Positions 9,113 to 16,574 are shown, counted from the first letter of the stretch. The stretch is 28,895 bases of DNA from Halanaerobiales bacterium (GCA_016278415.1 JADQBV010000076.1:1-28895); one strand, 5' to 3'. The notes: a model not told the origin generated them from the letters alone. A program made the numbers and translations.

Positions 9113-9511
9113 AAAATTATGGATCATCTACATAACCGTTGGTAATATACCTAGATATTTTACTATTTAACTGAATGAATTTAAAAAGTCTCCAGTTACG
9201 ACTGAATGCAAGAAGCTGGTTAACAAAATTTTGTCTGAGCGATAGCGAGTTTAATTTTGTTGCACCACAGGCACCACGATTCTATTATAACCTTCACATT
9301 AATGACGCTTCTTAATTGAAAGAGTAAGTGGGGTTTAGACTTTTTCATGAATGAAGTGCAGCTAAATTTTCTTTTAAATTACGCAATGATAATTTAGAAA
9401 TTAGGCCATCGAGGCCGTTATAGCAAAATTGTCGGACATTTCCCACCAACGGAAAAGGAGAAGAACCAAAATTATATTAATCAAATTAACTAATATATAG
9501 GGGGAAGATGA
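9113..9511. other. Gene-free stretch with nested inverted repeats
   Basis: No coding frame was found in this 399-nt gap, yet its base composition is more mixed than other gaps here. Inverted repeats are nested: CCGTTGGT (9136-9143) with ACCAACGG (9445-9452); AAAAAGTCT (9183-9191) with AGACTTTTT (9337-9345); AAGAAGC (9210-9216) with GCTTCTT (9307-9313); AACAAAATT (9222-9230) with AATTTTGTT (9253-9261). Further right are CTAAATT/AATTTAG (9362-9368, 9391-9397) and GGCC-ATCGA-GGCC (9404-9416). A direct repeat GCACCAC occurs twice at 9262-9277. It could be a structured RNA, a miniature inverted-repeat element or a decayed mobile element. Confidence 0.5.
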
Positions 9512-9889
9512 ATGTCAATTAAAGAAGAAACTCTAAAAATGAAGAAGTGGGCAGTGGTTGGTGCTACTAATAATCAGAATAGGTATGGGTATAAGATAGT
9601 TAAGAGATTACAAGAACACAATTATGATGTTTATCCAGTTAATCCAAATTTGGAGGAGATAGATGGTATTAAGTGTTATAAGACTGTTTCGGACATTGAT
9701 GTAGATATAGATGTGGTAGATATGGTAGTTAATCCTAAGATAGGTATAAAAGTCATGGAAGAAATAATGGAAAAAGAAATACAATATGTCTGGCTTCAAC
9801 CTGGTACAAGGTCAGAACTGATAAGGAGTTATGCAAATAATTCCAGTATTAATATAATAGAAGATTGTATTTATGCTACTTTAGGATAG
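9512..9889 (+). CDS. CoA-binding domain protein (YccU-like)
   Basis: A 125-residue single-domain protein of the CoA-binding Rossmann family. The ATG at 9512 has a clear ribosome binding site (AGGGGGA at about 9499-9505). The diagnostic pattern is present: WAVVGATNNQNRYGYKIVKRL for the nucleotide-binding loop, then YPVNPNLEEIDGIKCY, a VDMVVNP strand, and VWLQPGTRSE near the end. This family resembles the N-terminal CoA-binding domain of succinyl-CoA synthetase alpha but lacks the ligase part. Its biochemical role is not established. It sits between the regulator and the sugar transporter without an obvious functional link, with gaps of 399 and 222 nt on either side, so it is probably its own transcript. 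Confidence 0.85.
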   Translation: MSIKEETLKMKKWAVVGATNNQNRYGYKIVKRLQEHNYDVYPVNPNLEEIDGIKCYKTVSDIDVDIDVVDMVVNPKIGIKVMEEIMEKEIQYVWLQPGTRSELIRSYANNSSINIIEDCIYATLG

Positions 9890-9979
9890 GAATAACGTTC
9901 TTAAAACAATTCTATCTAATTATTCATTTAATATACCTTCCAATAAAAAAATATTTAAAGGTTTTAAAAAAATATTCAA

Positions 9980-10008
9980 TTGTACTTTATTCTAAATACT
10001 AATACAAT
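9980..10008 (+). promoter_or_regulatory. Putative promoter of the xylFGH operon
   Basis: TTGTAC (9980-9985) and TACAAT (10003-10008) are separated by 17 nt. The -10 box is 5/6 to consensus while the -35 box is weak (3/6), as expected for an activator-dependent promoter. A short leader hairpin, TTGAG-AGAA-CTCAA (10074-10087), lies between it and the xylF ribosome binding site. Confidence 0.5.
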
Positions 10009-10014
10009 TAGTAT
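9996..10014. promoter_or_regulatory. Perfect inverted repeat over the xylF -10 box (candidate operator)
   Basis: ATACTAAT (9996-10003), a 3-nt centre ACA, and ATTAGTAT (10007-10014) form a perfect 8-bp inverted repeat covering the proposed -10 box. This placement suits a repressor. It does not match the usual Bacillus XylR operator, so the binding protein is unknown. Confidence 0.4.
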
Positions 10015-10111
10015 AGAGTTATTGATTACCTTTCCGAGGAGTATAACTTACATAAGGTTTATAAGGATTCTCGTTGAGAGAACTCAAAACCAAAAAACGG
10101 GAGGTAAATTA

Positions 10112-11200
10112 ATGAAAAAAATTATTATTTTAATGTTAGCTGTTTTACTTGTTGCTTCAATATCTATGTCTGTTTTTGCTTCAGAGGGTGGTTGGTTAAG
10201 TAACCTTTTAGGTGGAGATACAAAAGAAGATGATGGAGTTATAAAAGTCGGTTTCTTGTTGAAAACAATGCAAGAGGAAAGATACTTAAAAGATAGGGCT
10301 GCTTTTACTGAAAGAGCCGAAGAATTAGGAGCAGAAGTTTTATTTGATTCTGCAAACAATAATGAAAAAACCCAGTTAGCTAGATTTGAAAACATGTTAA
10401 CTAGGGGTGCCGATGTCATTGTACTTCAACCTGTTAATACAGGAACTGCAAGTAATATGGTAAAGAAGGCACATGAATCCGGTGTAGCTATTGTAAATTA
10501 TGATTCTTTAATTGCTAATGCTAATGTTGATGTATTCTTAACACAGGATAGTTGGTCTGTAGGTGTATTGCAGGGTAAAGCAATGGTAGAATGGTTTAAA
10601 GAAAATCGTGGTGAAGTTAAAGGTAATGTAGTACTCTTAAGGGGACAGCCTGGTGATTCTAATGCAAGGGCTTTCTCACAGGGTGTACTTGATACAGTTG
10701 CAGAATATCCTGGATTAGAATTAGTAGTTGACCAGAGTCATGAAGGATGGTCACCTGATTTAGCGATGGCTACAACTGAAAATGCTTTAACCAAATATAA
10801 GAACAATATTGATGCTGTTATAGCTAATAATAGTGGTATGGCTTCAGGTGCTATTAGAGCATTAGAGGCTCAAGGTTTAGCAGATGTAGATAAGGTATTT
10901 GTGGCTGGTTCTGATGCTGACTTAATTAATATTCGTTATATAGCTCAAGGTAAGCAAGCTGTAGATATCTTCAAAAAAATTAAACCTTTAGCATATCAAT
11001 CAGCTGAAGTAGCTGTTGCACTGGCTAAGAATCCTGACAAACCTATAGAAGAAATAATTGATATTGATCGTTATGTTGATAATGGAAAGATTGAGGTTCC
11101 AACAGTTGTAACTCCAGTTGTTATTGTAAACAAGGATAATATAATGGATACTGTTGTTGCTGATGAATTCCATTCTGAAGCAGATATCTATGGGGAATAA
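10112..11200 (+). CDS. xylF: Xylose-type ABC transporter, periplasmic sugar-binding protein
   Basis: A 362-residue binding protein. The ATG at 10112 is preceded by GGGAGG (10099-10104); the long in-frame extension back to 9980 would cover the promoter and is rejected. A signal peptide of about 23 residues ends in SVFA without a lipobox cysteine. The mature sequence follows E. coli XylF, as I recall it, closely in order: VGFLLKTMQEERYLKDR, AEELGAEVLFDSANNNE, ENMLTRGADVIVLQPVN, NYDSLI, VDQSHEGW, ANNSGMASGAIRALEAQGL, AGSDADL and a C-terminal NKDNIMDTVV. It would capture D-xylose or a related pentose and deliver it to XylH/XylG. It is the first gene of the operon and is separated from xylG by a strong hairpin that should favour its higher expression. 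Confidence 0.88.
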   Translation: MKKIIILMLAVLLVASISMSVFASEGGWLSNLLGGDTKEDDGVIKVGFLLKTMQEERYLKDRAAFTERAEELGAEVLFDSANNNEKTQLARFENMLTRGADVIVLQPVNTGTASNMVKKAHESGVAIVNYDSLIANANVDVFLTQDSWSVGVLQGKAMVEWFKENRGEVKGNVVLLRGQPGDSNARAFSQGVLDTVAEYPGLELVVDQSHEGWSPDLAMATTENALTKYKNNIDAVIANNSGMASGAIRALEAQGLADVDKVFVAGSDADLINIRYIAQGKQAVDIFKKIKPLAYQSAEVAVALAKNPDKPIEEIIDIDRYVDNGKIEVPTVVTPVVIVNKDNIMDTVVADEFHSEADIYGE

Positions 11201-11240
11201 AAAATTATAGAACTATAAGATTATAAGTAATAAAAAGTAT

Positions 11241-11277
11241 CCAATCCCATTCATGTCTTAAGGCAGGATGGGATTGG
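11241..11277 (+). other. Strong hairpin between xylF and xylG
   Basis: CCAATCCCAT (11241-11250) pairs perfectly with ATGGGATTGG (11268-11277), extendable by two pairs; only three T residues follow. It lies between the binding-protein stop and the ATPase start. Such hairpins commonly stabilise the upstream message or partly attenuate, so the binding protein is made in excess. Confidence 0.75.
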
Positions 11278-11310
11278 TTTATGAATACTCTATATGGAGG
11301 TGTGAATGCA

Positions 11311-12852
11311 TTGACTGAAATAATTCTTGAAATGGTGGATATAGTAAAAGATTTCCCTGGAGTGCGTGCTCTTGATCATGTTAATTTTAGAGTTAAAAAA
11401 GGCGAGATTCTGGCTTTGGTAGGGGAAAATGGTGCTGGTAAATCAACTTTGGTTAATATATTGAGTGGTGTTTATCCGTATCCTGAATATGAAGGTGATA
11501 TTTATCTTAATGATGAGCTTGTTAGATTTCATAAAACCAGGGAAGCTGAAGAAGCAGGAATAGGTATAATTCATCAGGAATTAAACTTAATTCAGGATTT
11601 AACTGTCGCTGAGAATATTTTTCTTGATAGACATCCTAAAAACATTTTTGGCAGAATAAATTGGGATCAATTATATTCGGATGCCCGTAAGATTTTGAAT
11701 CGATTAAATATGGATATTGATCCGACTATGCTTTTAAAGGAGCTAACTGTTGGAAAACAGCAAATGGTTGAGATAGCTAAAGCCCTTTCATTAAATACAA
11801 AAATATTAGTATTTGATGAACCTACCTCTGCCCTTACTGATACAGAAATAAATGAATTATTCAGAGTAATAAAAGAATTGAAAGGAAAGAATGTTTCAAT
11901 AATCTACATTTCTCATAAGTTAGAAGAAATCAAAGAGATTGCTGATGAGGTAGCTGTTTTAAGAGACGGCTCGACTATAGGAGATGTAGAATCGGTGAAA
12001 GGAATAACCCTGGATGAAGTAATAAGCAAGATGGTTGGTCGCGATATTGAAGATATGTTTCCAAAGCAAGCTTTTGAAAGGGGAGAGAAAACCCTTGAGG
12101 TTAAGCATATTAATGTTAAGCATCCAAAGTTAGCAGATAAATACCTTGTTAAAGATGTTTCGTTTGATGCTTATAAGGGAGAAATACTTGGAATAGCAGG
12201 ATTAATGGGGGCGGGGAGAACTGAATTAGTTAGTGCTATTTTTGGTATTTATGATAAAATCAAAAGCGGAGATGTATATTTAAATGGAGAGAAATTAAAT
12301 ATAAAATCACCTCAGAATGCTATTGACTATGGTATTGGGTTTATTACTGAAGATAGAAAGGGTGAAGGATTACTACTTGATAAAGATCTTCCTTTTAATA
12401 TGACACTACCAGCCATGCAAAAATTTATTGAAGGTAATAGCATAGATCATTTAAGAGAAATCAATACAACTCAAAAGTTTGTTGATGAATTGAATATTAA
12501 AACACCTTCTGTTAATGTAATGGTCCAAAAATTGAGCGGTGGGAATCAACAGAAAGTGGTTATTGGTAAATGGTTGATTACTGAACCAAAGGTACTTATT
12601 CTTGATGAACCTACCAGAGGTATTGATGTTGGAGCAAAAATAGAGGTTTATCGTTTAATGAATAAACTAGTTGAAGATGGTGTAACTGTAATTATGATAT
12701 CATCTGAATTACCGGAGATAATGGGAATGAGTGATCGAATACTTGTTATGTGTGAAGGTGAGAAAGTTGCAGAACTTAATCATCAAAATGCAACTAAGGA
12801 AAAAATTATGGAATATGCTACAGGAAGCTTTAGAAGGGGTGAGAAGAAATGA
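11311..12852 (+). CDS. xylG: Xylose-type ABC transporter, tandem ATP-binding protein
   Basis: Two ABC ATPase domains in one polypeptide, as in all sugar transporters of the XylG/RbsA class. The N-terminal half has Walker A GENGAGKST, signature LTVGKQQM and Walker B ILVFDEPTSAL. The C-terminal half has the degenerate Walker A GLMGAGRTE, signature LSGGNQQKV and Walker B VLILDEPTRGID. The start is uncertain: GGAGG at 11296-11300 lies 10 nt before TTG 11311, which gives 513 residues, equal to E. coli XylG as I remember it. The in-frame ATG at 11281 lies before that ribosome binding site and GTG 11302 is too close to it. The last codons overlap xylH by 4 nt (ATGA), showing translational coupling. 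The protein acts at the cytoplasmic face of the membrane. Confidence 0.9.
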   Translation: MTEIILEMVDIVKDFPGVRALDHVNFRVKKGEILALVGENGAGKSTLVNILSGVYPYPEYEGDIYLNDELVRFHKTREAEEAGIGIIHQELNLIQDLTVAENIFLDRHPKNIFGRINWDQLYSDARKILNRLNMDIDPTMLLKELTVGKQQMVEIAKALSLNTKILVFDEPTSALTDTEINELFRVIKELKGKNVSIIYISHKLEEIKEIADEVAVLRDGSTIGDVESVKGITLDEVISKMVGRDIEDMFPKQAFERGEKTLEVKHINVKHPKLADKYLVKDVSFDAYKGEILGIAGLMGAGRTELVSAIFGIYDKIKSGDVYLNGEKLNIKSPQNAIDYGIGFITEDRKGEGLLLDKDLPFNMTLPAMQKFIEGNSIDHLREINTTQKFVDELNIKTPSVNVMVQKLSGGNQQKVVIGKWLITEPKVLILDEPTRGIDVGAKIEVYRLMNKLVEDGVTVIMISSELPEIMGMSDRILVMCEGEKVAELNHQNATKEKIMEYATGSFRRGEKK

Positions 12853-13964
12853 AGAAGTTTTTAAAAGAAAATGGAACAATTATTGCCCTTATTGGTTTAA
12901 TAATTATATTAACGGTATTGTCTCCGGGTGTATTTTTTACTCCCAGGAATTTAACTAATTTAATCAGACAGGTAACTGTTATAGGTATTATAGCAGTAGG
13001 TATGACCATGGTAATTTTAATTGCAGGTATAGACTTATCTGTAGGGTCAATTGCAGGGCTTGCCGCAGTTGTTGTTACATTATTAATGCAGGCTGGCATA
13101 TCAGTTTGGCTAGCAATTATTCTTACGATTATTTTGGTTGGGTTTTTAGTTGGTTTATTTAATGGTTTTATGTCTGCTAAATTTGATATTCATCCATTTA
13201 TTATAACCCTGGGTATGATGACTATTGCTCGTGGATTATCTTTAACTTTAACACAGGGAGTCTCTATACCAGTAACCAGTGATTTCTTTGGGATAATTGG
13301 TACTGGCTATATTGGGAAAATTCCATCACTTATATTGCTATCTCTTGCTCTTGTTTTTGGAATTTATAGTTCGTTCAAGAGAAGTTCTAATAAGAAAAAG
13401 CATGGTATGGATAGTAGTAAAGGTGAAGTTGTTGGAGGAATCACTTTATCTATAATAGGCTTTATTGCAGGTGTATTTATATTTTTGGGGTACTTAGGAA
13501 TTCCTATCCCTGTTGCGATATTTGCAGTAATTGTTGCCTGGGGTATTTATGTACTACAAAAAACTGGTTTTGGTCGCAAACTATATGCTATTGGTGGTAA
13601 TGAAAAGGTAGCCTGGCTTTCTGGTATAGATATTATAAAAACAAAAACTAAAGTCTTTATAATAATTGCTATCCTAAGTTCCATATCTGGTATCATTCTG
13701 GCTTCTAGACTAAATGGTGCTTCACCTAATCTTGGTACTGGTTATGAACTGGATGCTATTGCATCAGTTATTATTGGTGGAACTAGCTTTATGGGTGGTA
13801 TAGGGACAATTAGCGGTACTGTTGTTGGTGCTTTAATTATTGGAGTTATTAATAATGGAATGAGTCTATTGGGAATAAACACCTTTTATCAAATGATTGT
13901 TAAAGGTTTTATTATAATCTTGGCTGTATTAATTGATGTTTTAAATAGAAAGCAAAAAGCATAA
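12849..13964 (+). CDS. xylH: Xylose-type ABC transporter, membrane permease
   Basis: A 371-residue integral membrane protein of the BPD_transp_2 family. It starts at the ATG overlapping the xylG stop. Several hydrophobic segments are evident, with the family hallmarks VGMTMVILIAGIDLSVGS near the start, NGFMSAKFDIHPFIITLGMM, and near the end the cluster ASRLNGASPNLGTGYELDAI and IIGGTSFMGGIGT. A charged loop (FKRSSNKKKHGMDSSKGE) splits the protein, and the overall length is closer to XylH (about 390) than to RbsC (about 320). Together with XylF and XylG it forms the importer. The last gene of the operon; a hairpin about 160 nt downstream may end the message. Confidence 0.88.
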   Translation: MKKFLKENGTIIALIGLIIILTVLSPGVFFTPRNLTNLIRQVTVIGIIAVGMTMVILIAGIDLSVGSIAGLAAVVVTLLMQAGISVWLAIILTIILVGFLVGLFNGFMSAKFDIHPFIITLGMMTIARGLSLTLTQGVSIPVTSDFFGIIGTGYIGKIPSLILLSLALVFGIYSSFKRSSNKKKHGMDSSKGEVVGGITLSIIGFIAGVFIFLGYLGIPIPVAIFAVIVAWGIYVLQKTGFGRKLYAIGGNEKVAWLSGIDIIKTKTKVFIIIAILSSISGIILASRLNGASPNLGTGYELDAIASVIIGGTSFMGGIGTISGTVVGALIIGVINNGMSLLGINTFYQMIVKGFIIILAVLIDVLNRKQKA

Positions 13965-14090
13965 TAATATATAGCTAAAATCAATTTATTTTTTTTAGTT
14001 TATATTAAAGATTAATGTATATTACAAAAGAGAATATTTCAAAAGTGATTTTGCAAATGACCTTATATTTTTTAATCTTTTGTGATATTG

Positions 14091-14096
14091 TATAAT
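14091..14096 (+). promoter_or_regulatory. Possible -10 box of the DUF454 gene
   Basis: TATAAT is perfect, preceded by a TG dinucleotide immediately upstream, but no convincing -35 box is found. If it is used, the hairpin at 14124-14157 would lie in the leader of the DUF454 message. Confidence 0.3.
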
Positions 14097-14123
14097 TAAT
14101 AAAATCAATTAATTTACTACCTT

Positions 14124-14164
14124 AGAATCAAGTCTATTAATTAGTAGACTTGATTCTTCTTTTC
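14124..14164 (+). terminator. Hairpin between xylH and the DUF454 gene, probable terminator
   Basis: AGAATCAAGTCTA (14124-14136) pairs perfectly over 13 bp with TAGACTTGATTCT (14145-14157) around an 8-nt loop, followed by T-rich TCTTTTC. It probably ends the xyl operon. Because a TATAAT lies upstream at 14091, it might instead be a leader element of the next gene. Confidence 0.65.
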
Positions 14165-14186
14165 ATACAGGATTCGGAGGTTAGAT

Positions 14187-14561
14187 ATGAATAATATCAT
14201 GAAGTTATGTCTAATTATTATAGGTTCTATATCATTAATACTGGGTATTTTAGGAATTTTCTTGCCATTATTACCAACCACTCCTTTTCTATTGTTAGCT
14301 GCAGCTTGTTATACTAAAGTGTCAGATAAAATGTATAAGTGGTTAATTAATAATAAGTATTTTGGAAGTTATATAAAGAATTACCAAGAAAACAAGGGTT
14401 TAGCTATGAGGACTAAAGTGAGTGTAATCTCTATCTTGTGGTTAACTATTGGATATTCTATTTTGTTTATAGTTGAAGTTTTATTAGTAAAACTGTTACT
14501 ATTAATAATTGCAGGGCTTGTTACCTGGCACATATTATCCCTTAATACTTTAGAAGAATGA
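14187..14561 (+). CDS. DUF454 family inner-membrane protein (YbaN-like)
   Basis: A 124-residue membrane protein. The opening helix contains the family hallmark LGILGIFLPLLPTTPFLLLAAACY, followed by a cytoplasmic loop (KWLINNKYFGSYIKNYQENKGLAMRTK) and two closely spaced C-terminal hydrophobic helices. This is the pattern of E. coli YbaN. No function is established for the family. The ATG at 14187 has CGGAGG 8 nt upstream. It is convergent with the cation efflux gene, separated by 83 nt that hold only a weak TGATAA-GCTA-TTATCA hairpin at 14629-14644. Confidence 0.88.
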   Translation: MNNIMKLCLIIIGSISLILGILGIFLPLLPTTPFLLLAAACYTKVSDKMYKWLINNKYFGSYIKNYQENKGLAMRTKVSVISILWLTIGYSILFIVEVLLVKLLLLIIAGLVTWHILSLNTLEE

Positions 14562-14644
14562 TATATGTATATATAATTAATACTGCTTTTTAAAATCAAA
14601 GATGAAAATATCGTAATAGGTATTTCTATGATAAGCTATTATCA

Positions 14645-15556
14645 CTAGCTATCATCCAATAAAGGTGAGTCATCTTTTTTGAGGTTAATGGGATGCACAT
14701 GAATAATTACATCTATAATATTTTCTTTTAGATTATCCATCAGTCGGTTCTTAGCCTGTTCAGCTATATAATGAGCTTCATCGACATGTAAACTAGTTTC
14801 TACACTTATCGTCATTTCAATGATTTCTGATCCTGCATGTTTTCTCACCTTTATACTGGATACTTTTTTTATTGAACCATCATTTTGTGTAATCTTTCTT
14901 ATAGAATTGAGATATTCTTGAGTAGGGGCTTTTTCCATGATTTCATTTATAATTGGAATGAATATTTGAATACCAATTTTAATGATTATGAAGGCTACAA
15001 TAATACCTGCTAATGGATCTAAAGATGGATAACCATTACGTGCCGCTATGACACCTATAAGTGCTGCTACTGAAGAAAGAGCATCTGATCTATGGTGCTT
15101 GGCATCTGCGATAATTGCCTTACTATTAATTTTTTTGCCAACAAAGTTAGAATATCGATAAGCACCTTCTTGTGCTAAAATTGAAAAAAGGGCTACCCAA
15201 ATATTGATTGTTGCTGGAGTATGATAGTCTTGATTTAATATACAGATAATATTACTTTTTACAATCATTACCCCACTTAAGATTAGACTTAATGCTAAGA
15301 TATTAGTTGCTAGTGTTTCTGAGCGCTCATGACCATAAGGGTGACAGGTGTCAGGAGGATTACTTGCTACCTTTAAACTAATTAAAACAATTATAGTGCT
15401 AAATGAATCAGATGCTGAATGAATACCATCTGCTATGAGGGCTTGACTGTGCGCTAAATATCCTATGCTAGTTTTGCAAATAGCTAGTATACTGTTAATA
15501 AAAAGTGTTATAATTGAGACCTGTTTTCCTTCTTTGTATTTCATTATAGGATCCAT
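14645..15556 (-). CDS. Cation diffusion facilitator (CDF) metal efflux protein
   Basis: A 303-residue CDF transporter on the minus strand. Metal-site signatures are visible in helices two and five: ADGIHSASD (His and Asp, HxxxD) and ADAKHHRSD (HxxxD), with the family's PYGHERSETLA loop between them. The C-terminal cytoplasmic dimerisation domain contains KVRKHAGSEIIEMTISVE and ends with VIIHVHP. CDF proteins export divalent cations (Zn, Fe, Mn, Co) by proton antiport as dimers. The HxxxD/HxxxD pattern differs from the Asn/Asp site of MntE-type manganese exporters and leans towards Zn/Fe specificity, although the divergent mntR-like gene suggests manganese; the metal is unsettled. The start has AGGGGA about 12 nt upstream, a wide spacing, and a second in-frame ATG lies four codons in. 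Confidence 0.9.
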   Translation of the reverse strand: MDPIMKYKEGKQVSIITLFINSILAICKTSIGYLAHSQALIADGIHSASDSFSTIIVLISLKVASNPPDTCHPYGHERSETLATNILALSLILSGVMIVKSNIICILNQDYHTPATINIWVALFSILAQEGAYRYSNFVGKKINSKAIIADAKHHRSDALSSVAALIGVIAARNGYPSLDPLAGIIVAFIIIKIGIQIFIPIINEIMEKAPTQEYLNSIRKITQNDGSIKKVSSIKVRKHAGSEIIEMTISVETSLHVDEAHYIAEQAKNRLMDNLKENIIDVIIHVHPINLKKDDSPLLDDS

Positions 15557-15689
15557 AATTTGAGATTCCCCTTTTATATCGAAATGTACATAATCTTATT
15601 TAATCCACATATAAATACAATATAACATTATTTATACAGGAGTAACTTTATTAGCCCAGTGTAAACTATGGTATAAGGAGGGAGTGCAT

Positions 15690-16130
15690 ATGCTTACCCC
15701 AAGTCTGGAAGATTACTTAGAAGAAATATATAGATTTTCTATTGAATTGGGATTCATAAGAATTACTGATGTAGCTAATAAATTGGATGTCTCACTACCA
15801 TCTGTTAATAAAGCAGTAAAAGTACTCTCAGAAAAAGGATATCTTGATTATATACCATATAAAAATATAGACCTTACAGATAAAGGGATTAAGTTAGGTA
15901 AGTTCCTTGTTGAAAGAAATCATATGTTACAAATATTTTTAAAAGTAATTGGTAGTAAAGCTGATAAAGAAGATGAGGCCGAGGCCATAGAACATTATTT
16001 GTCAAAAGAAACTGTTAATGCAATGACTATGGTAGTAGAATTCTTTAATAAGAATCCAGATATACAAAAACAACTAATCTATTTCCAACAAAAGATTAGA
16101 AACAGCAAACTAAGTCTTACTGATATTTAA
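15690..16130 (+). CDS. mntR: MntR-like metal-dependent transcriptional regulator (DtxR family)
   Basis: A 146-residue DtxR-family regulator with a winged helix-turn-helix (about 1-70) and a dimerisation/metal domain. The ATG at 15690 has AAGGAGGG (15675-15682); the GTG at 15684 is too close to it. Aligned from memory with Bacillus subtilis MntR (142 residues), the opening MLTPSLEDYLEEIY keeps Asp8 and Glu11, and EAIEHYLS keeps the metal-ligand cluster E98, E101, H102. The position of ligand His77 is Asn77 here, with a histidine at 78. It is divergent from the CDF exporter across 133 nt, so it may control that gene and itself in response to Mn or Fe. The C-terminus continues normally and is not truncated. 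Confidence 0.8.
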   Translation: MLTPSLEDYLEEIYRFSIELGFIRITDVANKLDVSLPSVNKAVKVLSEKGYLDYIPYKNIDLTDKGIKLGKFLVERNHMLQIFLKVIGSKADKEDEAEAIEHYLSKETVNAMTMVVEFFNKNPDIQKQLIYFQQKIRNSKLSLTDI

Positions 16131-16291
16131 TAGGTTTAGTAAGCGTTAACTATATTTGTTTATCTTTAATTTTTTTTGTTATCCTTTTCTAACTAATTTT
16201 AGTTACATAATATGTTCAAATAATTTTTATGTGCATACTAGAATATTTAAGTGTAATTTTACCTTTCACCCATATTATTTTAGCTACATAC

Positions 16292-16320
16292 TTTACAAAA
16301 TAATAATTCTGTGGTAAAAT
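16292..16320 (+). promoter_or_regulatory. Putative promoter of the riboflavin operon
   Basis: TTTACA (16292-16297) and TAAAAT (16315-16320) are spaced by 17 nt, each 5/6 to the consensus. They place the transcription start near 16327, about 25 nt before the FMN aptamer. The preceding 160 nt (16131-16291) is AT-rich with no other feature seen. Confidence 0.6.
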
Positions 16321-16351
16321 TTATCTGATGAATAATTCAAAATAAAATAAA

Positions 16352-16468
16352 AAATACTAACGAGGATGGGTGAAATTCCCTACCGGTGGTTAAAGTCCAC
16401 AAACCCCTCAGGGGTTGACCTGGTGTAATTCCAGGACCGACAGTAAAGTCTGGAAGGGAGTTAGGTAT
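16352..16468 (+). promoter_or_regulatory. FMN riboswitch (RFN element)
   Basis: The conserved blocks of the FMN aptamer appear in order: GATGGGTGAAATTCCCTACC, GGTGGTTAAAGTCCAC, a hairpin CAAACCCC-TCA-GGGGTTG, CTGGTGTAATTCCAG, ACCGACAGTAAAGTCTGG, and AAGGGAG. The closing P1 stem is ATACTAAC with GTTAGGTAT (one bulge). FMN binding stabilises P1. The element precedes ribD and controls the whole rib operon. Confidence 0.97.
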
Positions 16469-16538
16469 AATAATGTTTGTATATAGTAGTTGTAATAACT
16501 ATAAATTACCTTATGATTACATATATAACCTAGAATTT

Positions 16539-16574
16539 AACCCCTTTCTATAAAAAGAAGGGGTTTTCGTATTT
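16539..16574 (+). terminator. Terminator of the FMN riboswitch expression platform
   Basis: AACCCCTT (16539-16546) pairs with AAGGGGTT (16558-16565), followed by a T-rich tail. An alternative antiterminator can be drawn: AAGGG (16454-16458) with CCCTT (16542-16546), plus TAGGTATA (16462-16469) with TATAACCTA (16524-16532). The second helix uses the 3' strand of P1, so FMN binding would release the terminator and stop transcription. Confidence 0.85.

Noticed and set aside
12731..12958. 75-residue frame over the xylG/xylH junction
   Set aside because: It is an out-of-frame shadow of two strongly conserved transporter genes, with no ribosome binding site.
15557..15689. Possible MntR operator (AGTAACT...GTAAACT) between the CDF and mntR-like genes
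   Set aside because: The halves are only loosely symmetric and the match to the known MntR box is too poor to report as a site.
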